From NCBI RefSeq assembly GCF_000686845.1, contig NZ_JMLS01000001.1, forward strand, positions 1-64,000: DNA of 64,000 nucleotides, read 5' to 3'. The stretch is from Paenibacillus sp. UNC451MF (GTDB lineage Bacteria; Bacillota; Bacilli; Paenibacillales; NBRC-103111). Below are positions 63,044 through 64,000 of this stretch, piece after piece (within the stretch, counting starts at the first letter, position 1; each line of letters begins with the position of its first letter). The notes under the pieces are model-generated. The model was not told the DNA's origin. It worked only from the letters and a program-made list of their open reading frames with translations, and did not search any database. The translations under genes and the position numbers were made by a program.

Positions 63044-64000
63044 TTAGTTAATGAAATTGGATTTTGTCAACAAACGTTTAAGCATTGCAGCAGATTGAGC
63101 GCGAGTAGCTTGTTTCGTAGGAGCAATTGTAGTGTCGGTCATGCCGTCTACAATGCCTGCTTCGATAGCTTCAGCCAATTCTTGCTTAGCCCAAACGATT
63201 TGGTTGGCGTCATTGAATTTAGCCAACAGCTCTGCTTGACGATCGGAAGATACATCTGGTTTTGCACCTGCATAAGACAGAGCGCGTACTACCATAGCAG
63301 CTAGCTCTTCGCGGTTGATAGGCTGGTTCGGTCTGAAAGTGTTGTCTTCATAGCCGTCAATGATCTTAGCATTCACTGCTGTTGCAACTACACTAGAGAA
63401 CCAATCTGTCGAAGATACGTCTTTGAAGGAGCTTGCTCCTGTATTTTGGTCAAGACCCAATGCGCGAACGACCAATGCTGCGAATTCTGCGCGGGTGATG
63501 TTGCGTTCAGGCTCGAATGTAGTGTCAGTAACACCGTCAATGACGAGCTTGTTAGACAGTAAATCGATGTAGGATTGTGCCCAATGTCCTTTGCTGTCAG
63601 CAAAGCTTTTGTTCAATTCGATTACTGCATAAATGCTGTTGCTGTTACGCTTAATTACAGCTTCGCTGCTGCTGTCCGAAGAAGAGAACAATGCTGGCAC
63701 AAAGCTAAGTTTTTTGCTGGATGGATCAAATACTACAGCAGTTGCTTTGGAAGAATCAACTGCTTTTGCAAATGGAATCGTACGGCTGATGTAGTTATTA
63801 CCCAGGTCGATAGCTTGCGTTTTGTCGGCATCACTGCCCAATGCAACCAGTGTGAAGTCAACAGAATCGCTAGCTACTGTAGCGCCTAACGCTTCAGCTG
63901 CTGCTTTAATGTCGCTTACGTTGGTGTCGCTTGCTGCGCTAATTCCAACTTTGATGAACATGTCGTCCGTGTTGATGGAAAGCTTAGTTGCAAGATCGCT
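63044..64000 (-). CDS. SLH-domain surface protein, 5' partial
   Basis: Reading on the minus strand, the frame is open to the last base of the window (SDLATKLSINTDD before the first internal Met), so the start is beyond it. About 319 residues are visible: a pre-SLH domain (FTLVALGSDADKTQAID, ISRTIPFAKAVDSSKATAVVFDP, FVPALF) and three SLH domains (FADSKGHWAQSYIDLL with ITRAEF; FKDVSSTDWFSSVV with INREEL; FNDANQIVWAKQEL with ATRAQS), ending MLKRLLTKSNFIN. This end closely matches the first protein of the window. Exported and bound to the cell wall polymer. Confidence 0.92.
   Translation of the reverse strand, partial: SDLATKLSINTDDMFIKVGISAASDTNVSDIKAAAEALGATVASDSVDFTLVALGSDADKTQAIDLGNNYISRTIPFAKAVDSSKATAVVFDPSSKKLSFVPALFSSSDSSSEAVIKRNSNSIYAVIELNKSFADSKGHWAQSYIDLLSNKLVIDGVTDTTFEPERNITRAEFAALVVRALGLDQNTGASSFKDVSSTDWFSSVVATAVNAKIIDGYEDNTFRPNQPINREELAAMVVRALSYAGAKPDVSSDRQAELLAKFNDANQIVWAKQELAEAIEAGIVDGMTDTTIAPTKQATRAQSAAMLKRLLTKSNFIN

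Overview
The window looks like chromosome of a spore-forming, low-to-mid GC Gram-positive of the Paenibacillaceae (Paenibacillus-like). Evidence: a GerQ-type spore coat protein, two surface proteins ending in three SLH domains, an LplB/YtcP/LplA-type sugar ABC operon beside a membrane-bound AraC sensor-regulator, strong AGGAGG ribosome sites, and GlnR/TnrA, cre and sigma-D-like sites of Bacillus type. I see no rRNA, tRNA, CRISPR array, transposase or phage module. Both window ends cut through SLH-protein genes.

Layout. 1-31.8 kb is mostly carbohydrate scavenging: GH95 fucosidase, GH105 unsaturated rhamnogalacturonyl hydrolase, GH51 arabinofuranosidase under a LacI regulator with three identical palindromic operators, an AraC-type sensor with an ABC importer, an anchored MBL-fold hydrolase and two Gfo/Idh/MocA dehydrogenases, then a GntR-sulfatase-MHS transporter unit with a cre site. 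Interspersed are an ArsR/MFS unit, an ITPA-like nucleotide pyrophosphatase, DeoD, a YtrA-type GntR/ABC operon, a chemoreceptor, and a pair of HupE-like membrane proteins of which the first has lost the family's likely metal-binding residues.

32.5-42.2 kb is the most interesting part: one long same-strand run with its own HPr and Enzyme I, a BglG/PRD regulator carrying an EIIB-like domain, an amidohydrolase/deacetylase, a free-standing PRD protein, four poorly characterised proteins (glycine-rich SFCGS, DUF4312, DUF4311, DUF4310), a DgaE-like PLP ammonia lyase and a DgaF-like KDGP aldolase. No recognisable PTS permease is present. I infer that the SFCGS/DUF4310-4312 set is the uptake, perhaps PTS-like, component for an acylated amino-sugar acid. 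An orphan solute-binding protein broken by a frameshift and an ABC-2 exporter operon follow.

46.5-58.7 kb holds gerQ, an aldo/keto reductase, and the nitrogen block: urea importer urtABCDE (minus strand) divergent from urease ureABCFGD (plus strand). The 436-bp space between them carries three perfect GlnR/TnrA boxes. ureE is absent and UreG has a histidine-rich start. 58.7-64 kb has heme O synthase and Sco (cytochrome oxidase assembly), an AEC transporter, a small Toprim protein, a pirin, and the second SLH protein.

Coordinates, motifs and repeats were read directly from the sequence; family names come from recognising motifs and are not database-verified. Several starts were moved downstream to the codon with the best ribosome site, as explained in each entry.
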